From: RUG369 sp963628165
Lineage (GTDB): Bacteria > Planctomycetota > Planctomycetia > Pirellulales > Thermoguttaceae
NCBI GenBank assembly: GCA_963628165.1
Contig: CAVGEG010000001.1
Span: 1 to 64,000 of the forward strand
Length of the DNA stretch: 64,000 nucleotides
Direction: 5' to 3'
Positions 8,087 through 16,172 of this stretch are shown here, piece after piece (the stretch's first letter is position 1; the number at the start of each line of letters is the position of its first letter). Under the pieces are notes generated by a model. The model was not told the origin of the DNA, searched no databases, and saw only the letters and a list, made by a program, of their open reading frames with translations. The translations under genes and the position numbers were made by a program.

Positions 8087-8773
8087 ATGCGTATATCAGA
8101 GATTTTCAATTCGAAGCAGGGCGAAGGATTATGGACGGGCGTGACGTCCGTTTTTGTCCGAACGATCGGTTGCAATCTCCGTTGCGATTTTTGCGACACG
8201 ACCTATGCGTCGTGGCAGAGCGAGGAAGGCGAAACGCTTTCCGTAGAAGAAGTCGTCAGACGCGTCTTGAATTACGGCGGTCGACATGTCGTAATCACCG
8301 GCGGCGAGCCGATGCTTACTTCAGAACTCATACCGCTCACGCGTCAATTTCGCGCTCATGGGATGAAAATTACGATTGAGACGGCGGGGACTCTCGAGCT
8401 TCCCGTGGAATGCGACTTGATGTCGATCAGTCCGAAGCTCTCCAATTCGAGCCCCTACGGCGCCGCTTCCGCCGACTTGCGTCTGCATGAAGCGAATCGT
8501 CGTCGACCGGAAATCGTTCGCAAATTGATCGCGACGTATCCGTATCAGTTGAAATTTGTCGTCGACGTCCCCGAGGATCTTCTTGAAGTCGAAGAGTACT
8601 TGAAAGAGCTTGGAACCGCGCGTCCTGGTCGCGTTTTTCTAATGCCGATGGCAACCGAGGTCGCGGAAATGCGCGAAAAAGAAGAGTGGATTCATCCTTT
8701 CGCGGAGAAGCGCGGTTACCGTTATTGTCCGCGAATGCAACTGGTCTGGTACGGAAATAAACGCGGAACCTGA
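8087..8773 (+). CDS. queE: 7-carboxy-7-deazaguanine synthase QueE (radical SAM)
   Basis: Converts 6-carboxytetrahydropterin to 7-carboxy-7-deazaguanine in the queuosine pathway. The 228-residue length is usual. The N-terminus MRISEIFNSKQGEG is diagnostic, followed by a radical SAM cluster motif CNLRCDFC at about residues 28-35 and VVITGGEPML, the SAM-contacting GGE segment. The ATG at 8087 is chosen because TTGGAG lies 11 bases upstream and the family begins at this point. It stands alone, without queC, queD or queF in the window, and is in one transcription unit with the ROK kinase. Confidence 0.92.
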   Translation: MRISEIFNSKQGEGLWTGVTSVFVRTIGCNLRCDFCDTTYASWQSEEGETLSVEEVVRRVLNYGGRHVVITGGEPMLTSELIPLTRQFRAHGMKITIETAGTLELPVECDLMSISPKLSNSSPYGAASADLRLHEANRRRPEIVRKLIATYPYQLKFVVDVPEDLLEVEEYLKELGTARPGRVFLMPMATEVAEMREKEEWIHPFAEKRGYRYCPRMQLVWYGNKRGT

Positions 8774-8801
8774 CGATTCTTCCTTTGGAAAACGCTTCAA
8801 T

Positions 8802-8836
8802 CTTCTAACTTCCATTTGGGGGTTAGAAGGTTTTTT
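8802..8836 (+). terminator. Terminator of the ROK kinase-queE unit
   Basis: Stem CTTCTAAC / GTTAGAAG (8802-8809 with 8822-8829) followed by G and a run of six T. Confidence 0.85.
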
Positions 8837-8985
8837 ATTTCTTGCGTCGACCGCCCGCCGCGCTTGAGGACGTTTCCATGTCGCCGACGCGCGTTTTATC
8901 AGGAATATTGAAATGCTTGGTCTTTCTTCTTTTACGTCGAAATCTTATTCTTAGCGAGCTTTCACAATTTAGAGAATGTTGCGCC

Positions 8986-9013
8986 TTGACGTTCATTTTG
9001 TTGTTCTTATAAT
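8986..9013 (+). promoter_or_regulatory. sigma70-type promoter for the MATE exporter
   Basis: TTGACG and TATAAT are 16 bases apart and end 44 bases before the ATG at 9058. Confidence 0.7.
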
Positions 9014-9057
9014 CGACCGTAATAAGGATTGTTAAAAATGCGCGGCGCGCGCTAGGT

Positions 9058-10458
9058 ATGAAGATGTTTAAAAAGAAAAACTCTACAGAAGTTTGTATGA
9101 CTTCGGGGCCCGTGCTCCCGAATCTTCTTGCAATGACGATCCCTCTCGCGTTGTCGAGCGTTTTTCAGTTTCTTTTCAACGCGGCGGATCTTGTGATTGT
9201 CGGTAATTTCGCCAGCGAATACTCCCTTGCGGCGGTAGGATCGACGAGCGCGTTATGGAATTTGAACGTTTCACTCTTTGTCGGGGTGTCCTTAGGAGTG
9301 AACGCGCTCATCGCGAAGTACGTTGGGAGTGGGGATCACGCGCGCGTTAAAGACGCGATTCGCACGTCTTACGGGCTAGCGTTACTGAGCGGCGCGATCA
9401 TGACGGCGGTCGGTCTTCTTTTTGCGCGTCCGGCTCTCAGACTCATGCAGTCTCCGGCGGAGACTCTTGATTTGTCGACGACATATTATCAGATATGTTC
9501 GCTTGGAATGATCCCGATGATGTTTTTTAACTTTGGGAGCGCGATTCTCCGAGCGAAAGGAGACACGCGGCGACCGCTTTATTTCCTAATGGCGGCGGGC
9601 GTTTTGAATTTCGTTTTGGATTTCCTTTTCGTGAAGTTTTTGCACATGGACGCCGCAGGCGCGGCGATTGCGACGTCGATTTCCCAGGTGCTTTCCGCGT
9701 TCCTGATAATCCGCTGTTTAAGTCGTGAAGAGGGCGTCTTCAATATGCGCTTTCGCGACATGCAGCTCTCAAGGCGTACGGCTCTTTCCATTCTTCGAAT
9801 CGGCGTCCCCGCGGGGTTTCAAGGCGTCGTCTTTGCACTTTCCAATATCGTGATTCAGTCGTCGATTAACAGCTTTGGCCCTCTCGTAATGGCGTCGAGC
9901 GCGGCGGCGATGAATCTTGAAGGGATCGTGTGGTTGACGATGAGTTCCTTCTCGCAATGCGCCTTGACGTTCATGAGCCAAAATATCGGAGCGCGACGGT
10001 ATAGCCGTTTGAATCGAGTCGCGTTTGTGAGTTGCGCAAGTTGCGCCCTCGCCGGACTGATTCTTGGCAATCTCGCCTACTTCTTTGGGCCGACGCTTCT
10101 CGGATTCTTTGATTCACGCCCTGAAGTCGTCGAATCGGGGATGATTCGCGTTTTCTGGGTTTGTTGCTTCTACTTCATCTGCGGTTTGATGGACACGTTG
10201 TGCGGCGTCGTTCGCGGACTGGGGTACAATGTGACGCCGACGATAGTCGCGCTAGTCGGAGCTTGCGGTTTTCGACTCCTCTGGATCTTCACGATCTTTC
10301 AAGTCGACCGTTTTCATACGGAAAGCGTCCTCTTTTTCAGCTACCCGGCTTCGTGGTTTATCACGTTCGTCATTCACCTTGGCTGTTATCTTTTGCTCAG
10401 ACGCAAGTATCCGCAAGGGGACGGGCGGCTCAGCGGGGAGCGCGTGAACGCGACGTGA
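9058..10458 (+). CDS. MATE family multidrug/sodium exporter
   Basis: A 466-residue inner-membrane protein with about twelve hydrophobic helices. It begins with the MATE signature region SGPVLPNLLAMTIPLALSSV followed by FNAADLVIVGNF. The ILRAKGDTRRPLYFL segment in the first half and its pseudo-repeat DTLCGVVRGLGYNVTP in the second half are the two conserved MATE loops. Such proteins export cationic compounds in exchange for Na+ or H+. Substrate specificity is not visible. AGGT lies directly before the ATG, so the ribosome site is poor. Its 3' end overlaps the convergent gene on the other strand by 29 bases. A second, decayed MATE gene lies at 37046-38073. Confidence 0.9.
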   Translation: MKMFKKKNSTEVCMTSGPVLPNLLAMTIPLALSSVFQFLFNAADLVIVGNFASEYSLAAVGSTSALWNLNVSLFVGVSLGVNALIAKYVGSGDHARVKDAIRTSYGLALLSGAIMTAVGLLFARPALRLMQSPAETLDLSTTYYQICSLGMIPMMFFNFGSAILRAKGDTRRPLYFLMAAGVLNFVLDFLFVKFLHMDAAGAAIATSISQVLSAFLIIRCLSREEGVFNMRFRDMQLSRRTALSILRIGVPAGFQGVVFALSNIVIQSSINSFGPLVMASSAAAMNLEGIVWLTMSSFSQCALTFMSQNIGARRYSRLNRVAFVSCASCALAGLILGNLAYFFGPTLLGFFDSRPEVVESGMIRVFWVCCFYFICGLMDTLCGVVRGLGYNVTPTIVALVGACGFRLLWIFTIFQVDRFHTESVLFFSYPASWFITFVIHLGCYLLLRRKYPQGDGRLSGERVNAT

Positions 10459-11596
10459 CAAAGGAGACGAGCGCGCGGAACGCCCAGGCTTGCGACCAGC
10501 GCATGTAGGGGGTTCTGATCGTGATTAACGGGGACTTTCGAAAGTAGAAAGTCCCTCTTTTTTTGTCGTACATATTCTTCATCGTCCACTGAAGGACGTT
10601 TTGGGCGAGAGTATCATACGACGGTTCTGCGGCGAAGAAACAAATAGCCTCCGCGGGGGCGTGGACGTCGACGAGATAGAGACGGTCGGCGTAATATTTT
10701 GGGGTAAAGTCGGGGAGGAAAAAGTTATTCGCATAAAATTCGACGCCTCTTCGATAGGCGTTCTCATACTCCTGAAGAAGCCCGAGATGCAACGCGCGTC
10801 GAATCGCTTCGAGATTGAAGCCCGTATGAAAAGAGTCGATCCAGCGCTGCTGCGTCCTTTCCGCGTAGAACCACGATCCGTCGGGGCGTTGTTTCTTTAG
10901 CGAATATCGATATGCTTTGAGTGCGGTTTCCGTCAACGCGTCCTTTTTTTCGAGGCTTCCAATTCTTGCCAAGAGACTCGCGCCCAGAAGGTTGGCGTTA
11001 TGGACGAAGTTGGAGTCGAGGGGCGTGTAGCTGAAGCAGAAATCGTCTCCATCGTCGAGACGATTTAGATCGCGGAGGATGAAATCGGCGGTCGAACGCG
11101 CGACGTCAAGCGCGACTTCGTCTTGCGACGCCTCAAAGTAGTCGAGAAGGGCGTGCCCGGCGAAGGAGGTGTTGACGATCGTCGGCGCGTAGGGGGGAAG
11201 GAGCTGGAAACGGTTTTGCCACGGGAAGTTGTATCCCCATGCTGCCCCTGAAAGGTTTGGGGAACGAAGCGCGAGGAGTCTATCCACGAGAGTTTGCGCA
11301 AGGTCGAAGAGATCGCGTTGGCGGTCGGCGTCGCTTTCTTGACGCGCTAGGGAAACGACGCCCTCCAGAAAGAGAGCGAGCGCCTTGGGATTCGCTCCGG
11401 GTTTTATGCCGAGCGCCGGACGGAAATTGACGGGGGATCGCCTCAAGAGCTGGGTTAGGATAATCCTTCCGTATCGGGTACCCATGGCGAGGAGGGGCGT
11501 CAACGGCGAATTGAGCGCGTCGTAAGGATCGATTCCTTCGAAGTTGCGTTTATTGGCCCATTCGAGAAGTCTTAGCGCGGCGTCCTTGGCGTTCAT
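10430..11596 (-). CDS. Alpha/alpha-toroid protein of a polysaccharide operon
   Basis: A 388-residue protein with repeated helical pairs and aromatic motifs (GYNFPWQNRF, NTSFAGHALLDYFEA, WIDSFHTGFNLEAI, APAEAICFFA) typical of six-barrel alpha/alpha toroids such as polysaccharide lyases and terpene cyclase-like sugar enzymes. Databases often mislabel this family as a delta-aminolevulinic dehydratase; there is no evidence for that activity. It has no signal peptide and should be cytoplasmic. The ATG overlaps the stop of the upstream oxidoreductase by four bases (ATGA), so the two are co-translated. This fixed pairing suggests a step in building or trimming an exopolysaccharide. AAGGATAACG precedes the start. 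Confidence 0.75.
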   Translation of the reverse strand: MNAKDAALRLLEWANKRNFEGIDPYDALNSPLTPLLAMGTRYGRIILTQLLRRSPVNFRPALGIKPGANPKALALFLEGVVSLARQESDADRQRDLFDLAQTLVDRLLALRSPNLSGAAWGYNFPWQNRFQLLPPYAPTIVNTSFAGHALLDYFEASQDEVALDVARSTADFILRDLNRLDDGDDFCFSYTPLDSNFVHNANLLGASLLARIGSLEKKDALTETALKAYRYSLKKQRPDGSWFYAERTQQRWIDSFHTGFNLEAIRRALHLGLLQEYENAYRRGVEFYANNFFLPDFTPKYYADRLYLVDVHAPAEAICFFAAEPSYDTLAQNVLQWTMKNMYDKKRGTFYFRKSPLITIRTPYMRWSQAWAFRALVSFVTSRSRAPR

Positions 11597-13779
11597 TCGT
11601 TATCCTTTAGTTCGGCGAGAGAAATTACGACGCCTTCGCGAAGGGAATCGAGAACCGCGAAGGTCGCGAGGGTGTTTTGGAAGATTTCCTTCTGAGGAAT
11701 CGTTTCGAGCCCCTCTTTCAAATCACGAACGAGGGCGTCGAGCATTGCCCCTTGCCCTTTATTTTGGACGCCTTTATGGGTTTTCACCTTTCCGTCGGTC
11801 ATGTAGACTTCGAGCCTTCTAAAGTCGTCGAGAACGGCGGATTGTCCTCCTTGGAAAACTTCGATTCTCTCCTTCGAGAGCGCCTTGGAACCATTGGCGT
11901 AATAGCCGATCGAGGCGATTGAACCGTTGACCATCTTGATCTGGATGGAGACGACGTCGTTTAGGGCGTTGGGATCGGGGATGGCGACGGCGGAGACCGA
12001 TTCCGGCGAGGATCCGGCGAGCCACGCGACGTAATCGACAAAATGGCACGCCTCCCCGAGAATTCTTCCGCCTCCGACGTCCGGATCTTGAATCCATGAA
12101 TTGAGGGGAATTGCGCCCGCGTTGACGCGGTACGTAATCGCCATAGGAAGATTAGGGTTGAGCGCCTCTTTCAAATGGCGGGAGAATGGGGAGAAGCGTC
12201 GGTTAAACCCGAGCATGATTTTCGGAGCGCGTTGGTCGTCGAAGGTCGCGAGGAGGGATCGGATCTCCAGGAATTCGTCGAGGGTGAGACAGAGGGGCTT
12301 TTCGACGAAGACGTTCTTTTTCTTCTCCAGCGCGCGCATGAGGACTTTTGCGTGCAAATCGTGTCGCGTGGCGATCATGACGAGATCGACGTTTGGATCG
12401 TCCAAGACGTCGTCGACGTTTTTCGCGACGCGTTGGAAATGGAATTTTTCGGCGACGCGAAGGGCGGAAACGCCGCTCTTCGTGAGGATCGCGATCGGTT
12501 GACATTGAGCGTCTTGAGGCATGTTAGGGAGAAGAGAGCCCTGCGCGTAACTCCCCGCGCCGACGAACGCGTAGCCGATCTTGGCGGTCTTGCTCTTCTG
12601 CGCGTTGTCGGCGGACGAGGCGCGCAAGTTGAAGGCGACGCGTTTCGGTTCCTTCGTTTCATCGTATTTAAGGAGAACGCCGAGAAAAGGTTCCGCGCGT
12701 TTCAGAATCATGTCGTACGCTTGAGGGGCGTCGTCCAACGAGAAAACGTGCGTCGTGAGGGCGTCGACGGCGATTTTCCCTTTGTAGGCCAGCGCCTGAA
12801 ACGCTTGCATATTCCTGTTTTCCGTCCATCGGACGTACCCGACGGGATAGTCGATCCCTTTCTCTTCGTAATCGAGATCGTAGCGCCCAGGCCCATAAGA
12901 ACAGGACATGCGAAGTTCGAGTTCCTTGGGGTAGAAATCGGGGTTGCGATCAAAGCCGGTTGGAACGTCCCCTAGCACGACGACGCGTCCCTTTTTTCTG
13001 AGGAGTTTTCCCGCGAGATTGACAGGGTCGAGGGAGGAGGTCGCCGCCGCGATAATCACCGCGTCGAATCCGATCCCGTCGGCGACGTCGAGCGCTTCGC
13101 TTTCGAGGCCCGGCGCCTGGCGCAGTTGAGCGTTGAATCTAAGCTTTCGCGCTTTCTCGACGGCGTGAGGATCCAGATCGATTCCGAACGTCTCGACTCC
13201 GCTTGCCTCGATCAACTGACAGGCGAGCATTCCGACAATTCCGAGCCCGATAACGGCGCACTTTTCTCCGAGCTTGAGGTCGGCTTGTCTGACGCCTTGT
13301 AGCGCGATCGCTCCCAAGGTGTTGTACGCGGCGGCGCGCAAATCGGCGTCGGGACGCAGTTTAACGCAAAGATTGACGGGAACAGCGACGATTTCCGCAT
13401 GCGAGGCGTAACCCACCCCCGCGCACGCGACGTAATCGCCAACCGCGAACCCTGAAACCCCCGGCGCGACGTCGATTACCCGTCCCGCGGAGGAGTATCC
13501 CAGAGGCGAGTAGGCGTCGAGTTTTTTCATAACGGCGCGATACGCTTGAACAGGCCCCTGACGCTTCATGAGTTCCAGCGTCGCCTTTACGTCTTTTGGA
13601 CGTTCGAGCGCTTTGGCGATCAGATTCTTTCTTGCGGAGCGAACCGTAGCGCCTTCCGTTCCCGCGCTGACGACGGAATAGTAGTTTTTGACGAGAATCA
13701 TTCCGTCTCCTAAGAGAGGAGCGGGGACGTCGACGACGATAGGTCGTCCGTCGGCGAGTTTTTGCGCCAATTGTTTCAT
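11593..13779 (-). CDS. Bi-domain oxidoreductase (MDR dehydrogenase fused to Gfo/Idh/MocA)
   Basis: A 728-residue fusion. Residues 1 to about 350 form a zinc-type medium-chain dehydrogenase (SAGTEGATVRSARKNL, then the nucleotide-binding CAVIGLGIVGMLACQL). Residues from about 395 on form a Gfo/Idh/MocA oxidoreductase (IGYAFVGAGSYAQGSL, FVEKPLCLTLDEF, GGGRILGEACHFVDY). Fusions of this kind occur in polysaccharide clusters, where they are thought to oxidise or reduce activated sugars; the substrate is unknown. It lies between the GT26 glycosyltransferase gene (24-base gap) and the toroid gene (ATGA overlap). No clear ribosome site precedes the ATG. Confidence 0.88.
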   Translation of the reverse strand: MKQLAQKLADGRPIVVDVPAPLLGDGMILVKNYYSVVSAGTEGATVRSARKNLIAKALERPKDVKATLELMKRQGPVQAYRAVMKKLDAYSPLGYSSAGRVIDVAPGVSGFAVGDYVACAGVGYASHAEIVAVPVNLCVKLRPDADLRAAAYNTLGAIALQGVRQADLKLGEKCAVIGLGIVGMLACQLIEASGVETFGIDLDPHAVEKARKLRFNAQLRQAPGLESEALDVADGIGFDAVIIAAATSSLDPVNLAGKLLRKKGRVVVLGDVPTGFDRNPDFYPKELELRMSCSYGPGRYDLDYEEKGIDYPVGYVRWTENRNMQAFQALAYKGKIAVDALTTHVFSLDDAPQAYDMILKRAEPFLGVLLKYDETKEPKRVAFNLRASSADNAQKSKTAKIGYAFVGAGSYAQGSLLPNMPQDAQCQPIAILTKSGVSALRVAEKFHFQRVAKNVDDVLDDPNVDLVMIATRHDLHAKVLMRALEKKKNVFVEKPLCLTLDEFLEIRSLLATFDDQRAPKIMLGFNRRFSPFSRHLKEALNPNLPMAITYRVNAGAIPLNSWIQDPDVGGGRILGEACHFVDYVAWLAGSSPESVSAVAIPDPNALNDVVSIQIKMVNGSIASIGYYANGSKALSKERIEVFQGGQSAVLDDFRRLEVYMTDGKVKTHKGVQNKGQGAMLDALVRDLKEGLETIPQKEIFQNTLATFAVLDSLREGVVISLAELKDNE

Positions 13780-13803
13780 GAGAGTTCGCCCAGGTATCGC
13801 ACG

Positions 13804-14574
13804 TTATTTTGAAATCTTAGGATGCGTCGCTTTTTCCAAGAGGACGCGCGTCGCGAAATAAAAAATTCTTCGTTGTCGCCAAAATCTCGACGGTTGACGA
13901 ATGAGACGGTATAGCCATTCCAGCCTCGCGCGACGCCAGGCCATCGGCGCGCGCTTGACTTTTCCGACGATCGTGTCGAGCGTTCCGCCGACCCCCATGC
14001 ATAGGCCGACGCGGAGCTTATCGCCATACTGATTCATCCACTTTTCTTGACGCGGCGACCCCAACGCGAGGAAGAGCGCGTCCGCGTCGCTGGCGTTCAC
14101 TCGCGCGACAAGGTCTTCGCTTTCCGATTCGGGAAGATATCCGTTTTGACGCCCGACAATTTGAATATCCGGATACCGCTTCCTAAGAACTTCAACCGCC
14201 CCCGCGTTGACGTCTTCCTTCGCCCCGTAAAGGAAAATCTTAATCCCTCTTTTTCCCGAGACCTCGCACATCTTCTGCATGAGATCCGCTCCCGCGACGC
14301 GTTCGATTTTCTTCCCAAAAAGCATGCTAACCGCCGCGACGATCCCGATTCCGTCGGGGATCGCAAGATCGGCGCGACAGAGGAAGTCATGGATGATCTT
14401 GGAACGCCGCGCCGTCATGACCTTCTCCGGATTGACGGCGACGACGTAACTAACCCTTTGACGATCTAACGCCAACTCGCACGCGCATTCCAGCGCCGTA
14501 TCGAAGTCGAGAAGATCGACGGGCTCGCGTAAAATTTTAATTCTTTCGACGTTTCGCATTGGTAAAGGGCTCAT
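13804..14574 (-). CDS. WecG/TagA/CpsF family glycosyltransferase (GT26)
   Basis: Transfers an N-acetylmannosamine-type sugar from its UDP donor to a lipid-linked acceptor at the cytoplasmic membrane. The 256-residue protein has the family landmarks YVVAVNPEKVMTARR, DLAIPDGIGIVAAVS, KIFLYGAKEDV and LFLALGSPRQEKWM, with the basic C-terminal tail used for membrane attachment. The ATG at 14574 is chosen; the longer reading frame upstream would run back into the epimerase gene. The neighbour directly upstream makes UDP-ManNAc from UDP-GlcNAc, which fits a WecG or TagA role. Confidence 0.9.
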   Translation of the reverse strand: MSPLPMRNVERIKILREPVDLLDFDTALECACELALDRQRVSYVVAVNPEKVMTARRSKIIHDFLCRADLAIPDGIGIVAAVSMLFGKKIERVAGADLMQKMCEVSGKRGIKIFLYGAKEDVNAGAVEVLRKRYPDIQIVGRQNGYLPESESEDLVARVNASDADALFLALGSPRQEKWMNQYGDKLRVGLCMGVGGTLDTIVGKVKRAPMAWRRARLEWLYRLIRQPSRFWRQRRIFYFATRVLLEKATHPKISK

Positions 14575-14588
14575 TGTGGCGGGAGTCG

Positions 14589-15687
14589 TCAAGCGTTCCA
14601 GCGTTGGACAATTATCTCGGCGATGCGTTCGGCGGCTTCGCCGTCCCAGAGAGGCGGAATTTCTCGACGCGAGTAATCGCTTACAAGAACGCGCTTCCAC
14701 GCGTCAAGAACGCCTTTGGCGGAAAGGCCCGCAAGTTGATTTGAGCCTATCTTACACGTGATTGGACGCTCCGTATTCTCTCGAATCGTAATGCAAGGCG
14801 TTCTCAAGACGGTCGTTTCCTCCTGGAGCCCGCCGGAGTCCGTGAGGACGCAGAAAGCGTTCGCATTGAGTTTCAGAAGCTCCAGGTATCCTAACGGCTC
14901 GATCGCGCGCAGACCCGGCGCGTTGCGAAGGCGATCCTCCAAACCGAAGGAAGAAAGGCTCTTCTTCGTTCGGGGATGAACGGGCCACAGGACGGGGATT
15001 TCTTTTGCAATAGCTTCGAGGGCGTCGAAGATCTCGGAGAGACGTTCGTGATTGTCGACGAGCGCCGGACGATGCAACGTGACGACGGCATAACGCTTCG
15101 GCGTCACGTTCAGATCGTCTAGAATCGTCGATCTTTTGGCGAGGGGAAGACTCTTTAAAAGCGAATCGATCATCACGTTTCCGGCGAGTACGACGGAGTT
15201 CGACGGGAACCCTTCGTTGTGTAAATTTTGCACGGCGTCGTCTTCGGTGCAGAAGAGGAGATCGGAAAGCTGATCGATAAGGAGGCGATTGATCTCNNNN
15301 NNNNNNCATGGAACGATCAAAGGATCGCAATCCCGCCTCGACGTGCGCGATGCGAATTCCGAGACGCGCCGCGACAAACGCGCTCGCAAAGGCGCCGTTG
15401 ACGTCGCCGGGGACGACGATTCCGTCGGGACGCTCCCTCTGAAAGACGTCTTCAAGCTTTACCATCATATCCGCGACAGGCGCGACGCCCGCGCCCGAGC
15501 ATCCCAAGAAGAAGTCCGGCTCCGGAAGACCGAGTTCGCGAAAAAAGACGCCGCTCATATTGTCGTCGTAATGCTGGCCGGTGTGGACTAGGAGCGTTTG
15601 AACGTTTTGCCGCGCTTTAAAGGCTTCCATTAGGGGCGCGATTTTCATGAAATTAGGGCGCGCGCTGACAACGCAAATAATTTTCAT
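14589..15687 (-). CDS. wecB: UDP-N-acetylglucosamine 2-epimerase (non-hydrolysing), split by a scaffold gap
   Basis: Interconverts UDP-GlcNAc and UDP-ManNAc for the downstream transferase. The first part runs MKIICVVSARPNFMKIAPLM, LVHTGQHYD, VPGDVNGAF and HVEAGLRSFDRSM; the second starts EINRLLIDQLSDLLF and holds TLHRP, HPRT and TDSGGLQEE. The two parts lie in different frames only because ten N were inserted at 15297-15306. In relatives the segment reads M-P-E-E-I-N, so six bases are expected, which restores one frame. The combined length of about 364 residues is normal. GAGGAAAGC precedes the ATG at 15687. It is the first gene of the leftward polysaccharide operon. Confidence 0.9.
15297..15306. 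other. Scaffold gap (10 N) inside wecB, wrong length
   Basis: Ten N replace what should be about six bases (codons for Pro-Glu), which creates an artificial frameshift. Confidence 0.97.
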
Positions 15688-15773
15688 CGTGCTTTCCTCA
15701 ATCGGCTCCCGTATTCAAACCGCTAACGCTGCGAATGTCCGGTATCCCTTTCCACGTCGGTAGGGGCGGATTC

Positions 15774-15802
15774 TTGAAATCTCTGTCGAGTTCTGTTAAA
15801 CT
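15774..15802 (+). promoter_or_regulatory. Possible promoter in the gap before the secreted hydrolase
   Basis: TTGAAA and TAAACT are 17 bases apart. It would give a leader of about 360 bases before the hydrolase start at 16173, which holds a tiny reading frame at 15884. The gap from 15688 to 16172 otherwise shows nothing I can name. Confidence 0.4.
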
Positions 15803-15883
15803 GAATTTGTCGCGAGGAGGGCTCGTTCCACTCGTCGACGCTTCGTGATTTATCGTCTACCGACGGGACGGAGGCCATCTTTT

Positions 15884-15943
15884 ATGTTTGAATTTAACGA
15901 TTTTATCAAGATTGCCTGTTCCTGGCGCGTTTCCGGTTTATAA
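15884..15943 (+). CDS. Possible 19-residue leader peptide
   Basis: ATG to TAA encodes MFEFNDFIKIACSWRVSGL, preceded by GGAGG nine bases before the ATG, a better ribosome site than most genes here have. It lies between a candidate promoter and the hydrolase gene. It may be chance; no family is recognised. Confidence 0.25.
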   Translation: MFEFNDFIKIACSWRVSGL

Positions 15944-16172
15944 GAAGAGCGGCTTTGACGGCGATTCTTCACACTTTGCAATTATGACGGGTCGTGAAGC
16001 GTCGATTGTAAGGCGTATTGATATGGGAGCGTAGAGGCGTTTGTAGGCGATTTTGAAGAAACAGATTCGTGGACATTGAGAATAGTGTTCGCCGACGTTC
16101 TTGTTTTTGTACAGTAATATGGTGAAATAAAAAGAATACGGCGTTTTAAAAAACGCGTTGAAAGGGGGAAAA

